64,000 nucleotides of DNA, taken from positions 66,572 through 130,571 of the forward strand of contig CAYRWR010000005.1 in the NCBI GenBank assembly GCA_964428015.1, read 5' to 3'. How positions within the stretch are numbered: position 1 is the first letter of the stretch; each line of letters starts with the position of its first letter. The notes beneath the pieces are model-generated. The model was not told where the DNA came from. It saw nothing but the letters and a program-made list of their open reading frames with translations, and ran no database searches. The stretch is from CAYRWR01 sp964428015. GTDB lineage: Bacteria > Spirochaetota > Brevinematia > Brevinematales > CAYRWR01. Position numbers and translations under genes: made by a program. Below are positions 9,301 through 16,734 of the stretch, piece after piece.

Positions 9301-12182
9301 AGAGCAGGGAAATTTTTGAAAAGATAGGAGATATCTGGGAAATCAGCATGATAAATAATGGGTTTAGTGCTAATTTTTTCTATATATCAGACTATGATCA
9401 GAGTATCAATTATTCCAGGAATTGGCTGGATATTAGTAATAAAATCAAAGATAGTTTTGGTATTGGTACCAGTTATTGCAATCTGTGTTTTGCTTATACC
9501 GAAAAAGGGGAACTGGACAAAGCAAAGGATTACGGAATCCAGGGACTTAGCCTGGGACAACAAAATAAAGACTGGCTGGTGGTCTGCCTGGCATCCTTAT
9601 ACCTGGGAAAAGCTTTCCTGGAGGAGGGTAATATTCCCCAGGCTAAAAAGCACCTGGAATACGCTAAAACTATCTATGATAAAAATTCTCTTCTGCAGCA
9701 ATATACCGTCATAATATATCCTTATCTGGCTGAATTATATATCCTAATGTATCAGCAGTTATTGGATAAAGGAACCGAGCCCAGGAATCAGCAGGAATTA
9801 AAGGAACTCTTTCCACTGGCACTGCAATACTGTAAACTGGCTGTGTCTAAAACCCGTCATTGGGTATCCCATTACGGCACCGCGCTCAGAATCATGGCAC
9901 AGATGTACAGTTTAATACACAGAAGGGGTGCGGCAGACAAATTTTTTAAAAAATCCATACTCCACAACCGGAAGATTAAGCGATTTTATGAACTGGGAAA
10001 ATCCTGTCTGGCCTACGGTGAATTTCTGATGCAATCCAACCAGATGAAATCTGCTCATGCCAATATCAGTAATGCCATGAAAATATTTAATAGTATAGGC
10101 TCTGAAACCCATATGGAAAAAATTAAAATTCTACTGGAAAAATTCGTGGTTTCACCCCTTAATGATGCTGAATTCAAAGCAGAATTTAGTAATACTCTGT
10201 GCATCACCGGGGAAAACATCAGCTCCGGAGCAGAAAGACTGATTGATAAACAACGCCTGGCATCAATTATCCAGACTAATCAGAAGATCAGTTCGATTTT
10301 AAATTTAAATGAACTGCAGCAGGTGGTTTTAGCCAAGGCCATTGAAGTTACCGGTGCCAGTCAGGGGATTCTATTTATATGGAATGGGACTACCAGTAAA
10401 CTGGAATTGCGGGAACGGAGTGAGATTCCCGGATCTGAGAAAACCGCATATCCCGAACAAATTGTGAACATGGTTTTTCAAAGCGGGAAATCGCTGTTGT
10501 TAACAAATGCTGCTGCTGAAAACATAATCAGGGAATATCCTGGCCTGGTGGATTTAAAACTAAAATCTATACTGTGTGTGCCGGTCCGGCTCAAAGAAAG
10601 TATTATAGGTGTCTGTTATCTGGATAATCCCCATTCCGAAGGGGTATTCTCTGAAGAGGATTCTAATCTGCTGGATGTGTTTTTGTCTCAGGTAGCTATT
10701 TCTATTGAAAATGCCCGGCTTGTTGCAGATCTGGAAAATCAGGTACAACAAAGAACCAGTGAATTAGAAAAAGCAAAGACCGAAGTGGAACAAAAGGAAA
10801 AGATGAAGACGGCTTTTTTTATCAATCTGGCACACGAGACTAAAACTCCTCTGACCCTGATAAAAAATTATCTGGAAGAGTACATGAGTACCCATAAACC
10901 GGATAAGCGCCAGGCAATAATTAAAAAAAATGTGGATAAACTAATCAGAGATATGCTGCATTTCCTGGAGGCTGAAAAAATCGAGCAGGGATATGAATCT
11001 TATGATCACAGTCAGATCATACAGTTCTCTACAACCGTCAGGAATAAATTAGCTGTTTTCCAGGAATTAGCCTGGAAGTCAAACCGCATCACGATTGAAA
11101 AATCTATTGAAAAAGACCTTCATATCCAGGCTGATCCCCTGGCCATGGACAGAGTATTGAATAATCTACTGGACAATGCCATTAAATACTCAGATAAGGA
11201 GTTCAGTCATATTTATGTAGAGTTAAAAAGTATGGGTGAAAATGTACAATTGAAAGTAAGCGACCAGGGAATGGGCATACCTGAGGATGTATATAACCAT
11301 ATTTTTCAACCCTATTATCAGCTTTCCCGCAATAACAAAAATATCCATGGTGTAGGTATGGGCCTATATATCACACAGCAGATCATCCAGACACTACAAG
11401 GCAGCATTTCAGTATCCAGTAAACTGCGAGAGGGGACGGTTTTTACTATTATATTACCGCGGTATCGCACCCAACCAGGTGATCAAGTCACAATAAATGA
11501 AATGGCACAAGCCCATATCAGCAGCCCAGTAGTTTATGCTGTGGATACAGTTGCGGAACAGAAAGACCGCCCTGCAGTCCTTATTATTGAAGATAATCAG
11601 GACATGCTACATTATCTGAAAGAGCTACTGGAGAAAAAATATTATGTGTCATTATCTGTCAACGGAAAAGATGCCCTTAAAAAACTGGAAGAAATGAACC
11701 GCATGCCTGATATTATTGTTTCAGATGTTATGATGGATGAAATGGATGGATTTGAATTCCTGGAACGGATTAAAAAAGAGGATAGGTATAATAAAATCCC
11801 TCTCATCTTTCTGACTGCCCTGACATCAGAACAGTCAAGAATTCAGGGTATAGAAGCCGGGGCTGTGGACTTTATCCCCAAACCTTTCAATGCATCTGAA
11901 CTATTAGCCAGGATAGCTTCTCTTATTCTGTTAAGACAAGGGTGGAGGGACATCACAGGGAAGGGAGAGTTTACTTCACGTATTGATGAGAAGTGTAAAG
12001 AATTCAGCCTGACTGAAAGAGAAACTGAGGTGACCCGTTTGATTCTTTCAGGACAAAATTATGAAGAAATCGGCAAAAAACTTTTTATTTCAGGAGAAAC
12101 CGTTAAATCCCATGTGAAAAATATTTACCGTAAAACAGAAGTGATCAATAAAACCGGTCTCATCAGTAAATTAATGTATTAA
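6339..12182 (+). CDS. Giant hybrid signalling protein: Ser/Thr kinase-AAA/TPR-GAF-histidine kinase-receiver-LuxR HTH
   Basis: A single 1947-residue reading frame. Order: protein kinase domain (about 8-275; HKDLKPSN with catalytic D134, DFG D158); MalT-like ATPase (Walker A around K337, Walker B LVLFLDDIHWID near 465); a TPR-rich helical region (about 690-1280); GAF domain (about 1303-1463); a coiled coil; histidine kinase with phospho-acceptor H1499 in LAHETKTPL and an HATPase (N box near 1607, MGIP near 1644, GVGMGLYI near 1671); receiver with phospho-acceptor D1796; LuxR-type DNA-binding domain (about 1889-1947). There is no signal peptide or membrane segment, so it is cytoplasmic. Multi-domain kinase/AAA/GAF/histidine kinase proteins are known, but carrying receiver and LuxR output on the same chain makes a complete route to DNA. 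The kinase has Lys, not Arg, before the catalytic Asp (non-RD). ATG follows AAGGGAA. Confidence 0.92.
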   Translation: MSKLINKRYQILEKIKVGGMSDIFLAADTLHENRQIIAKVLRNQSISRRVEDVIRFRNEVEVASKLHHTGIVKIFETGESDDHYYLISELIQGQNLKEILQQGKTFTLEETLLVITQICEILAYTHNRGLFHKDLKPSNIILTYSAKTGTVKQVKVIDFGISQIKELSEMEDMEQIRNTFSYMSPEQCGIIKRVVDERSDLYSLGVIFFQLLTNQLPFEGENISSILHKQIAMIPQFPPETKSQIPATIQNFVLKLLAKDMESRYQSAQGLLSDLERFRQGEIDFPLGKGDTSIKLNFRTSLIGRESEYSQLLKLLVQAIRGSGRLQFIQGEAGLGKTRIVDEIKSYCFSEKITFIQGKCQPGDNKIPFGAILDALKVYLNIFKGYSRDIQNTIQEKLKTTTRELGGMIITILPELKELIGDTPDIIHLDPEKDYKRLLMVFSRFLLNLAAVEKTLVLFLDDIHWIDDSSIELLSELIFDIQENPLFILGTFRESEKDRNIKLSGFIRNQSLTSEIFGITQLEIFDNDTMAVFLSNILHCTKADISDFSSFVHNRSKGNPFFALEVTKQLIHEQVIRLQPQGWYFDQEKSRHTEISSTIVEILLKRIRLLEKSELSILSHAAVLGRKFDIDVLFQSIDQDKESIVGLIDKAIDLQFLEIDTKEKGHFIFVHDRIREAFYENLDEITRKDLHEKTARILESKYSTEKNETIYALVHHYQQAEIYDKTITYAYLAGKNSLENYGYKEALTYFTTCKNIIERQGRKDQDIWVDTILALSGILLILGQNEEVIELSTGILSFIRTDMEKARLFKMISEAYFKKGDWKNCEDNSRIGLSFLNEKLHTGKPDIIRVIVIELIIHTIYSFLPAFLVRKKHNNQERYQLIIRFFYNLGWAYLLSDSLKFIRNVLKMMNLSERFLPDSRELGLAMGSFGSLLMAVPFFNWSIRIHKRSLKIKYKIKDEWGIAQSYQFLGFCYQWKGDFITSNEYFLKSREIFEKIGDIWEISMINNGFSANFFYISDYDQSINYSRNWLDISNKIKDSFGIGTSYCNLCFAYTEKGELDKAKDYGIQGLSLGQQNKDWLVVCLASLYLGKAFLEEGNIPQAKKHLEYAKTIYDKNSLLQQYTVIIYPYLAELYILMYQQLLDKGTEPRNQQELKELFPLALQYCKLAVSKTRHWVSHYGTALRIMAQMYSLIHRRGAADKFFKKSILHNRKIKRFYELGKSCLAYGEFLMQSNQMKSAHANISNAMKIFNSIGSETHMEKIKILLEKFVVSPLNDAEFKAEFSNTLCITGENISSGAERLIDKQRLASIIQTNQKISSILNLNELQQVVLAKAIEVTGASQGILFIWNGTTSKLELRERSEIPGSEKTAYPEQIVNMVFQSGKSLLLTNAAAENIIREYPGLVDLKLKSILCVPVRLKESIIGVCYLDNPHSEGVFSEEDSNLLDVFLSQVAISIENARLVADLENQVQQRTSELEKAKTEVEQKEKMKTAFFINLAHETKTPLTLIKNYLEEYMSTHKPDKRQAIIKKNVDKLIRDMLHFLEAEKIEQGYESYDHSQIIQFSTTVRNKLAVFQELAWKSNRITIEKSIEKDLHIQADPLAMDRVLNNLLDNAIKYSDKEFSHIYVELKSMGENVQLKVSDQGMGIPEDVYNHIFQPYYQLSRNNKNIHGVGMGLYITQQIIQTLQGSISVSSKLREGTVFTIILPRYRTQPGDQVTINEMAQAHISSPVVYAVDTVAEQKDRPAVLIIEDNQDMLHYLKELLEKKYYVSLSVNGKDALKKLEEMNRMPDIIVSDVMMDEMDGFEFLERIKKEDRYNKIPLIFLTALTSEQSRIQGIEAGAVDFIPKPFNASELLARIASLILLRQGWRDITGKGEFTSRIDEKCKEFSLTERETEVTRLILSGQNYEEIGKKLFISGETVKSHVKNIYRKTEVINKTGLISKLMY

Positions 12183-12271
12183 ATGCCGCGGATAAAATGC
12201 ATGCTGGTATAGAAGATCTACTCAATAAGCACAAAAGAATCTTTTTTCACTTTTAATAGAAAGAATTTAAT

Positions 12272-12305
12272 TAAAAAAAAAGCGGTCAGCTCCAGGCTGA
12301 CCGCT
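12272..12305 (-). terminator. Rho-independent terminator of the CBM21 lipoprotein gene
   Basis: A perfect 10-bp stem (12281-12290 with 12296-12305, five-base loop) is followed on the minus strand by nine T residues (A run 12272-12280). It lies just past the 3' end of the minus-strand lipoprotein gene. On the plus strand there is no T run, so it does not obviously serve the giant kinase gene. Confidence 0.88.
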
Positions 12306-12327
12306 TCATTCAATAAATTAGTATGTT

Positions 12328-13155
12328 TTACTGGACGTTCAGAGAGTAGTTAGCACTGTAGTTGTTATCCCAGTAAGAGGTACCGTTTACAGTCAGAAAA
12401 GCAGCAAATTTGATGTTGGTTTTGGCAGCGGGAACATCCAGGTTCATCACCCAGGTTTCTTCCTGGCCGTTGGAGCCCTGCTGATAGGTTGCGTTGGCTG
12501 TAGCGGAGGTCTTCCAGTTATCGGTGGTATATTTGATACCTACAGTTTTGTTATAAGCCAGGTTTTTGACACCCAGACTCAGGTACAGTTTGTTCACACC
12601 GCTCTGGGTGGAGAAGCTGGAAGAAAGTACTTTTACCTTGGCAGCACCCAGTTTGAAAGTTGCGGGGTAGCTGGAAGGATTCTGACCGGCACCGCCCTGG
12701 TACACCAGGTAGTCACTGCCGCCATTGTTATCCCATTTGGTGATACCGTTTACTGTATAACGGATAGCAAATTTGATTGAAGCAGAACCGCCGAAGTAAG
12801 GCTGGTATACCTGGTCACCGATACCGGTGAAAGACCAGACTTCCTGGTTGTTGGCGATAGATTTTACATAGGTAGCGGGAGTGTCTTTCCAGGTACCGTT
12901 CTTGCTGAGCCAGTGTACTACGACCTGCTTGTTATAGGCCACATTTTCCACCAGAATATTTCCGTCAGCATGCATCACATTGTCATAGCCGGATACCCAG
13001 GTACGGGAAGAAACAGCGAAGTCCAGCTGAACATAGGGGTTTGAAGCGGAATTTACTACCGCTTGTCCATTCAAATCCCCGATATTTTCTGATACAGAAC
13101 AGGAAAAAGCAGTAAGGGCGAGAAGCGCACTCAACACAATCATTCTCATTTTCAT
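12328..13155 (-). CDS. Lipoprotein with two tandem CBM21-like carbohydrate-binding modules
   Basis: A 275-residue exported lipoprotein: signal peptide with lipobox LTAFSC (C19). The mature part holds two related ~95-residue modules. Both share the pattern VxNxAYNKxVxxxxTxxxWK, a central aromatic Trp strand, an IKFAxxxTVNG strand and a WDNN motif before the final strand. That layout (NxAYxKxVxxRY, FAxxYxxNGxxxWDNN) is characteristic of CBM21 modules, which bind starch or glycogen in fungal glucoamylases and eukaryotic phosphatase-1 targeting subunits. No catalytic domain is present, so it is probably a surface glycan-binding protein. The start follows GGAGG. It is a single-gene unit with its own terminator. 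Assignment rests on motif recognition, not a search. Confidence 0.72.
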   Translation of the reverse strand: MKMRMIVLSALLALTAFSCSVSENIGDLNGQAVVNSASNPYVQLDFAVSSRTWVSGYDNVMHADGNILVENVAYNKQVVVHWLSKNGTWKDTPATYVKSIANNQEVWSFTGIGDQVYQPYFGGSASIKFAIRYTVNGITKWDNNGGSDYLVYQGGAGQNPSSYPATFKLGAAKVKVLSSSFSTQSGVNKLYLSLGVKNLAYNKTVGIKYTTDNWKTSATANATYQQGSNGQEETWVMNLDVPAAKTNIKFAAFLTVNGTSYWDNNYSANYSLNVQ

Positions 13156-13392
13156 TTAAAAACCTCCGGGTTATTTTACCTCTTTGGCTTATACAGACAA
13201 CCCACTGTTATCTGAGAAGCGGAATATTTTAGCATATGTTTGTGCAATATGCAAGAAATATGTACATTTATGTGCACGCTAAGATGGTAAGAAAGAATAT
13301 TCTCAGAATTTGATGTGTAATTGTAAAATTTTCCCTTGGAAACTGAAGATCTATTTGAGTGTCATCTTATAAGATGCAAGAGGACAAATTTT

Positions 13393-13857
13393 TCAATATT
13401 CCCCTTTGATCACGAAGAAAGAGCCGCGGATGGTACCGGCCAGTTTGGACTTCTGGCGGGCAAATTTGAATTTGGTCTCCAGTTCGGCGGGGACATCCAT
13501 GCCCTCACACAGCTTAAAACCTACTGCCCGCTTCTTGGGGTCTTCCAGGTTGTACATAACATTCACCGACAGGCCGGATTCGTAAAAAACATAAGCCATC
13601 CTGAGATTTTCCACCTGAAAGCTGGCTGTCTCCAGGGGTCTGGAAGCGAATTCGATTCCCCGTTCCTGTTTGAGGACCTTTTGGATATAGTCCAGGGTGT
13701 CCTTACTCTCCGCGGCGGGGATGGTGGTGAAGGTGTGCTTATACTTGTTCATATAATAACGGGCTTCATTGGCACGCAGGCCGGCCAGCGCTTCTTTGTG
13801 GGGGGAGGACTCCAGCCCCACGGTAGATACCTGGTTGAAATCGACGATATAGGGCAT
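13393..13857 (-). CDS. Conserved-looking hypothetical protein, 154 residues
   Basis: A soluble protein without signal peptide or membrane segment. I do not recognise a family. It has a charged helical middle (residues 25-70), an alternating hydrophobic beta-like stretch around 75-110 (VENLRMAYVFYESGLSVNVMYNL) and a basic C-terminus. The start follows GGAGGA at good spacing, and the codon use looks like that of its neighbours, so it is very probably a real gene. It lies alone between the CBM21 lipoprotein and the response regulator, all on the minus strand, but with gaps of 115 bp or more on each side, so no operon is implied. Confidence 0.75.
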   Translation of the reverse strand: MPYIVDFNQVSTVGLESSPHKEALAGLRANEARYYMNKYKHTFTTIPAAESKDTLDYIQKVLKQERGIEFASRPLETASFQVENLRMAYVFYESGLSVNVMYNLEDPKKRAVGFKLCEGMDVPAELETKFKFARQKSKLAGTIRGSFFVIKGEY

Positions 13858-13972
13858 ATTATTCCTCCTGTTTCACTATGCTTCAATTTAAATATCACCA
13901 GGAAATTTGTCAAGATGAAAGGAACCGATTTATAAAAAACCGCTTTGAGCCTAGTCTTACCATTTTTATGTT

Positions 13973-14347
13973 TTAAAGCTCAAAAGCCTTATGCAGGGCA
14001 TCCAGAAGCTGCTCTTTGCGTACTGGTTTGATGATGAGATCCAGAGCACCCAGTTCCTGCGAGGTATCATAATATTCCTGCTCTATATAGCCGGTGAGCA
14101 TGATCACGGGAAGAGTGGGGTTTATCTTCCTGATCTCCCGGAACACATCGAATCCGCTCAGATTGTTCAGTTTAATATCACAGATCACAGCTGCCGCGGG
14201 ATTTTCCTTCAGCGAGTGCAGTACACTCTCCACATCTTCTGCCTCATGTAAAATGATGCCGGAATTGCGCAGCTGATTACGGACAACCTGCCGGATAGCG
14301 GGATCATCGTCTACGATCAGTACATGATAGGGTTTTGAATTTGTCAT
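13973..14347 (-). CDS. Single-domain response regulator (CheY-like)
   Basis: A 124-residue receiver domain with no output domain. The acidic pair DDD is at the N-terminus, the phospho-acceptor is D57 in VICDIKLNN, followed by the conserved Thr in IMLTGY and Lys in IIKPVRKEQL. Its ATG overlaps the stop of the histidine kinase gene by four bases (ATGA), so the two are translationally coupled and almost certainly a cognate pair. Without an output domain it must act by protein contact or as a phosphorelay intermediate. It is the last gene of the three-gene operon that starts with the acyltransferase-PilZ gene. Confidence 0.93.
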   Translation of the reverse strand: MTNSKPYHVLIVDDDPAIRQVVRNQLRNSGIILHEAEDVESVLHSLKENPAAAVICDIKLNNLSGFDVFREIRKINPTLPVIMLTGYIEQEYYDTSQELGALDLIIKPVRKEQLLDALHKAFEL

Positions 14348-16734
14348 TGGGCCTCCCCAGGCGGGAAACGAAGTTCAAAGACAGCTCCCGCTCCTTGCTC
14401 ATTCCGGACACTGATAATCCCGTCATATTTACTCACCAAGCGGTAAACGATGGACAGTCCCAGCCCGGTCCCCTTCCCCGTTTCCTTGGTAGTGAAAAAA
14501 GGATCAAAGATCTTGGTCAGGTTTTCTCCCGGTATACCGCTCCCGCTGTCCATAACGGAAGTCATGACAAATCCCCGGTCCAGAGAAGTAGTCAGAGTAA
14601 GAATCCCTTTTCCCTGCATGGCATCCACGGCGTTGTTGAACAGGTTCACATAGATCTGGGTCAATTCCCCGGCCAGGGCATAGACCGGAGGGATAGAGGC
14701 ATACTTTTTATTTATGGTGATATTACCTAAGCTCTTACTATAGCCGACAATGCGCAAGGCTTCATCCATGACCACATGGATATTGACCATACCCGGTTTT
14801 TCCTGGCGCAGGCCGCGGGAATAGGAAGATAAATCTTTAACAATATCAGAAATACTCATGGTAAAGTCAATAATGCTCCGGGCATATTCCGAGATTTCGG
14901 GATTACCGGCTTCATCCCGGATGATTTCCGCATTGCCCAGGATAGCATAAAGCGGGTTGTTAATCTCATGAGCCACCCCGGATACCAGCGTCCCCAGTGC
15001 CGCCATTTTTTCTGCACGGATGAGCTGTTCTTTCATCTGCACCTGAGCAGTGATATTTTTCATAATGATACCCGCTTCCTGCTGTTTACCCGGTTGTTCC
15101 GGCATGAGGAACAGGGTATAGCCCAGGGTACGCTTTCGGGACACAATTTCCTGGAAATCCACCAGTTTTTTGAGGGGAAGTTCCGAAACCTGGAGAGTAA
15201 ATTTTTCCCGGATTTCGGAAGCATCGATTCCGATGACATCACGGATGTCTTTCCCGATGATATTTTCATGCTTCCGCCCGATATCATCCAGAAAAGACTG
15301 GTTACAAAAAACCAGAGACAGGCTTTCCAGGTCAAAGATCGCGATTGATGAAGGGATGTTGGCTACAATAGATTTTGCGGCGTCATGCGCAAATATCCGC
15401 TTAAGGGCAATCTGGATCTGGTTTGAAACTGTGATGAAAAACGGCTGGTAGCTATTATCCAGGGATTTCTGCATGGTAAGGGAATCCAGTACAAAGAAGT
15501 ACTTCTTGCCAGGAGAGGGGTTGACTGGCATGATCAGACTGTCAAATCCGCCTTCCTTCAGTTGTACCATATGGAATCCCTTCCCGCTGGAAACAGGCTC
15601 ATCCTGGAAGACTTTCAGAAGTGTTTCCCATTCTCTTGGGGTTTTTTCCAGATAAAGCGGGGGGAAAGGCCGGTTATCCGGGCGTATTGCCTGGGGCTCC
15701 AGCTGAATCTCATAGAATTCATTGAACACCAGGCAGTAACCGTAGTCAAATCCCAACCGGGTGATCAGAAGCCGGATCACGTTTTCAATGGTTTCTGTCT
15801 CACCGTCGTAGTGGTTGATGATCTCAGCGAATTCCTTTAAAATGGAAAGCTTCTGGGCTTCTTCCAGAGTCTGACGATTGGCTATCTCCAACTTGCGGTA
15901 TTCGATCTGCAGGCTATTGAGGGAGTCTTCCAATGCTTTAGATTGCTTTATATTTAATTGCCTGTTTTCTTCCAACATGTGGGCAAATTTGAAGGTCCAC
16001 AAAGCAGTTATCCCCAGTGCTGCGGAGATACCTCCGATGATAATCTGTTCCCTGCCAATTCCCAGGCTTGGGATTATCCTACCCATGATGGCAAATGCAC
16101 CAAACAAGACAGAAATCAGGCCGGAAAGTACCCATTCCTTTCGTGGCACGGGTTTCCAGCTGATCTTGAATACACAGGCTTCATCGCCGTCTGCCTGGCA
16201 TTTCAGGCTTTCTACTTCCGCGTTGGGCAGGCCCCAGAAGCCGGGGACATAGGCTAACTGCCCCCTGATATGAGAACAATTGAGGTGTGTTTGGTGATAT
16301 TCCGGATAATACTGCCAGCTCATCACCATATGATTGATACCGGTCTCCAGGACTGAGATCTTGCAGATATTATTGAAGGTTGCTCCCATTTTGGCAATCT
16401 GCTGATAGGCGACACGGGGGGAGCCGAACACCTTTAGCAAACTGAGGATAGAATAAAAAAAGCCGTAGCTTTGACGGGAAAGCACATAGTAGCCTGCTTC
16501 GAAGGGGGCATTGGGATTGTGGGTAAATTCCACAATCTTTTCCAGCAAACGATTGTTATAATCAAAGGAAATCCAGTTGTTTTCATCCTCCAGGTATTCA
16601 GCCGACAGCCCGGTTTCCGCGAAAAACTTTTCTACAGTCTCCTGGTCATACCTGTCCCGGAGGTAAAAAACTGTAGAACGTATGACCCTGCAGGACAGAT
16701 CCGCTTTGGTATTTTCACTCATAGAATCATTCAT
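14344..16734 (-). CDS. Membrane histidine kinase with V4R-like sensor, GAF and PAS domains
   Basis: A 796-residue kinase. Residues ~10-185 form a sensor ending in a pattern typical of V4R/4-vinyl-reductase-type ligand-binding domains (VESLKCQADGDEACVFKISW). Two membrane segments follow (about 199-245), then a coiled coil, a GAF-like region (about 295-440), a PAS domain (about 455-560), HisKA with H589 in GVAHEINNPL, and an HATPase domain with DSGSGIP and TGKGTGLGLS to the C-terminus. It has no receiver of its own; the coupled downstream regulator supplies one. The start chosen overlaps the upstream gene by eight bases; a second Met four codons later is possible. Small-ligand or heme-type sensing is inference from the V4R-like tail only. 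Confidence 0.9.
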   Translation of the reverse strand: MNDSMSENTKADLSCRVIRSTVFYLRDRYDQETVEKFFAETGLSAEYLEDENNWISFDYNNRLLEKIVEFTHNPNAPFEAGYYVLSRQSYGFFYSILSLLKVFGSPRVAYQQIAKMGATFNNICKISVLETGINHMVMSWQYYPEYHQTHLNCSHIRGQLAYVPGFWGLPNAEVESLKCQADGDEACVFKISWKPVPRKEWVLSGLISVLFGAFAIMGRIIPSLGIGREQIIIGGISAALGITALWTFKFAHMLEENRQLNIKQSKALEDSLNSLQIEYRKLEIANRQTLEEAQKLSILKEFAEIINHYDGETETIENVIRLLITRLGFDYGYCLVFNEFYEIQLEPQAIRPDNRPFPPLYLEKTPREWETLLKVFQDEPVSSGKGFHMVQLKEGGFDSLIMPVNPSPGKKYFFVLDSLTMQKSLDNSYQPFFITVSNQIQIALKRIFAHDAAKSIVANIPSSIAIFDLESLSLVFCNQSFLDDIGRKHENIIGKDIRDVIGIDASEIREKFTLQVSELPLKKLVDFQEIVSRKRTLGYTLFLMPEQPGKQQEAGIIMKNITAQVQMKEQLIRAEKMAALGTLVSGVAHEINNPLYAILGNAEIIRDEAGNPEISEYARSIIDFTMSISDIVKDLSSYSRGLRQEKPGMVNIHVVMDEALRIVGYSKSLGNITINKKYASIPPVYALAGELTQIYVNLFNNAVDAMQGKGILTLTTSLDRGFVMTSVMDSGSGIPGENLTKIFDPFFTTKETGKGTGLGLSIVYRLVSKYDGIISVRNEQGAGAVFELRFPPGEAQ

